A stretch of DNA of 6,061 nt. Source: JAHFHB01 sp964393875. Lineage in GTDB: Bacteria; Omnitrophota; Omnitrophia; Omnitrophales; Aquincolibacteriaceae. The position numbers and the translations under genes were made by a program. Below, piece by piece: positions 4,742 to 6,061 of the stretch (its first letter is position 1; every line of letters starts with the position of its first letter). Below the pieces are notes generated by a model that was given only the letters and a program-made list of their open reading frames with translations, ran no database searches and had not been told where the DNA came from. The DNA is taken from the NCBI GenBank assembly GCA_964393875.1, contig CAYMUZ010000046.1, positions 1 to 6,061 on the forward strand, read 5' to 3'.

Positions 4742-6061
4742 ATGGCACCCCAAACCTTATTTGAAAAGATCTGGAATTCTCATGCGGTGATCGCCCCACC
4801 CGATGGGGTGACCCTGATTTATATCGACCGCCATCTCGTTCATGAAGTCACCAGCCCGCAGGCTTTTGATGGGTTGCGTCTTGCAGGTCGTAGCGTACGG
4901 TGCCCCGAACTCACGTTTGCAACCATGGACCATAATGTTCCAACCGACGACCGCACCACCATTAAGGACATCGTTTCTAAAGCTCAAATGGACGCACTCT
5001 CGGCCAATTGCCGCGAATTTGGCATCACGCTGTATGATTTGAGCAGTAAGCATCAGGGGGTCGTTCACATTATCGGACCCGATTTAGGATTGACACTGCC
5101 TGGAACCACGATTGTCTGCGGGGACTCTCACACATCGACGCACGGGGCATTTGGAGCGCTTGCCTTTGGCATCGGTACATCGGAGGTGGAGCATGTGCTG
5201 GCCACGCAGTGCCTTCCTCAGAAAAAAGCTAAAACATTTCGGGTGGAGTTCACAGGACGTGCTAAAGCGCCTGTTTCCGCTAAAGACTTGATTTTGAAAC
5301 TTATCGGACTCATCGGTACCGCGGGCGGCACGGGTTACGTGCTGGAGTACTGCGGCGAAGCCGTACGAGCGCTCTCAATGGAAGGTCGTATGACCATGTG
5401 CAACATGTCGATTGAGGCGGGTGCTCGTGCCGGATTGATCGCCCCGGATGACGTCACCTACGAATACATCGCGCGCGGCAACCGGCTGTTTGCACCCAAG
5501 GGAAAAGATCTAGAAGCCGCGCTCACTTATTGGAAAAACCTACCCTCGGACCCCGGTGCAGCGTTCGATCGCACCCTCTCAATCGAAGCTTCAACGATCG
5601 CGCCCCAAGTGACTTGGGGCACCAACCCCGGCATGGTGATGGATGTCACAGGCCGCATCCCCGCACCCGATGCCGTGCCCGGTTACAGCCGTAAAGATGT
5701 GGCGCAAGCTCTCGCTTACATGGGACTTAAACCTGGCACACCTCTCACGGAGGTCAAAGTCGATACGGTTTTCATCGGCAGCTGCACCAACGGGCGGCTT
5801 GAAGATTTGCGTGCCGCTTCACAGATTTTTAACGGCCGGAAAATCGCCAGCGGCGTTCGCGTGCTGGTGGTGCCCGGTTCTGAAGAAGTACGGCGCCAGG
5901 CCGAAGCAGAAGGGCTTGATCAAATTTTTAAAGCATCGGGATGCGAGTGGCGCTTTGCCGGCTGTAGTATGTGCCTGGCGATGAACCCCGATCAGTTGCA
6001 GCCGGGCGAACGCTGTGCATCCACTTCGAACCGCAATTTTGAGGGACGCCAGGGCAAAGGC
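4742..6061 (+). CDS. leuC: 3-isopropylmalate dehydratase large subunit, C-terminus cut by window edge
   Basis: LeuC, with the small subunit LeuD, isomerises 2-isopropylmalate to 3-isopropylmalate in leucine synthesis. It carries a 4Fe-4S cluster like aconitase. I translated 440 codons, open to the right edge; the family has about 465-470, so some 25-30 are missing. The start MAPQTLFEKIW aligns with the usual MAKTLYEKL beginning, which supports the ATG at 4742. Visible blocks include LVHEVTSPQAFDGLR, DHNVPT (63-68) and CGDSHTSTHGAFGALAFG (from 126). The cluster ligands are Cys348 in FIGSCTNGR and Cys408/Cys411 in AGCSMCLAMNPD, one residue offset from E. coli Cys347/407/410. The last visible residues, CASTSNRNFEGRQGKG, match the conserved C-terminal block. 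No Shine-Dalgarno site precedes the ATG. leuD would be expected further right. The gene diverges from the MazG-like gene. Confidence 0.98.
   Translation, partial: MAPQTLFEKIWNSHAVIAPPDGVTLIYIDRHLVHEVTSPQAFDGLRLAGRSVRCPELTFATMDHNVPTDDRTTIKDIVSKAQMDALSANCREFGITLYDLSSKHQGVVHIIGPDLGLTLPGTTIVCGDSHTSTHGAFGALAFGIGTSEVEHVLATQCLPQKKAKTFRVEFTGRAKAPVSAKDLILKLIGLIGTAGGTGYVLEYCGEAVRALSMEGRMTMCNMSIEAGARAGLIAPDDVTYEYIARGNRLFAPKGKDLEAALTYWKNLPSDPGAAFDRTLSIEASTIAPQVTWGTNPGMVMDVTGRIPAPDAVPGYSRKDVAQALAYMGLKPGTPLTEVKVDTVFIGSCTNGRLEDLRAASQIFNGRKIASGVRVLVVPGSEEVRRQAEAEGLDQIFKASGCEWRFAGCSMCLAMNPDQLQPGERCASTSNRNFEGRQGKG

Noticed and set aside
4794..4810. Small hairpin CCCCA/TGGGG (alternatively CACCC/GGGTG) early in leuC
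   Set aside because: The stem is only 5 bp and lies in coding sequence for a conserved region; there is no U-run and no sign of a regulatory role.
4757..5068. 103-codon minus-strand open frame inside leuC
   Set aside because: It is antisense to leuC, which is continuous in frame and conserved throughout this stretch.
5643..5984. 113-codon plus-strand open frame inside leuC
   Set aside because: It is out of frame with leuC and covers the conserved SCTNGR and GCSMC blocks, so it is a shadow.

Overview
The window is a stretch of bacterial chromosome with roughly balanced base composition. It has ordinary, tightly packed biosynthetic genes and shows no tRNA, rRNA, insertion sequence, CRISPR array or phage structural gene. 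Seven genes run leftward on the minus strand from position 4586 to the left edge. One gene, leuC, runs rightward from 4742 to the right edge. dapB is cut by the left edge and leuC by the right edge. The meso-diaminopimelate (DAP) pathway implies a DAP-type peptidoglycan bacterium. The HEAT-SirB1 protein and the unusual neighbourhood suggest an uncultured or little-studied Gram-negative lineage, such as the PVC group, Omnitrophota or a deltaproteobacterium-like group. The sequence alone does not settle this.

Leftward cluster, in transcription order: a MazG-like nucleotide pyrophosphohydrolase (GTG start), a stand-alone CheY-like receiver protein, an unrecognised four-helix membrane protein, a SirB1/transglutaminase-like protein with an N-terminal HEAT-like segment, then dapF, dapA and dapB. 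The first four genes are separated by 6 bp or overlap by 7 and 4 bp, so they are very probably co-transcribed and partly translationally coupled. A 91-bp gap follows, holding a candidate extended -10 promoter, and then dapF-dapA-dapB (30-bp gap, then a 4-bp ATGA overlap). DapA makes hydroxy-tetrahydrodipicolinate, DapB reduces it, and DapF converts LL-DAP to meso-DAP, the precursor of lysine and peptidoglycan. The genes for the steps between DapB and DapF are not in the window.

Divergent control region: between the GTG at 4586 and the leuC ATG at 4742 lie two good sigma70-type promoters pointing away from each other, with their -35 boxes only 28 bp apart. The leuC promoter is so close to the ATG that the predicted message would have a leader of only a few bases and no Shine-Dalgarno site. 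That is the most distinctive regulatory observation here. LeuC is the large subunit of isopropylmalate isomerase in leucine synthesis, and its three iron-sulfur cysteines are present.

No clearly new multi-gene system is visible. The best candidates for follow-up are the coupled receiver/membrane protein/HEAT-SirB1 cassette upstream of the dap genes, and the apparently leaderless leuC.
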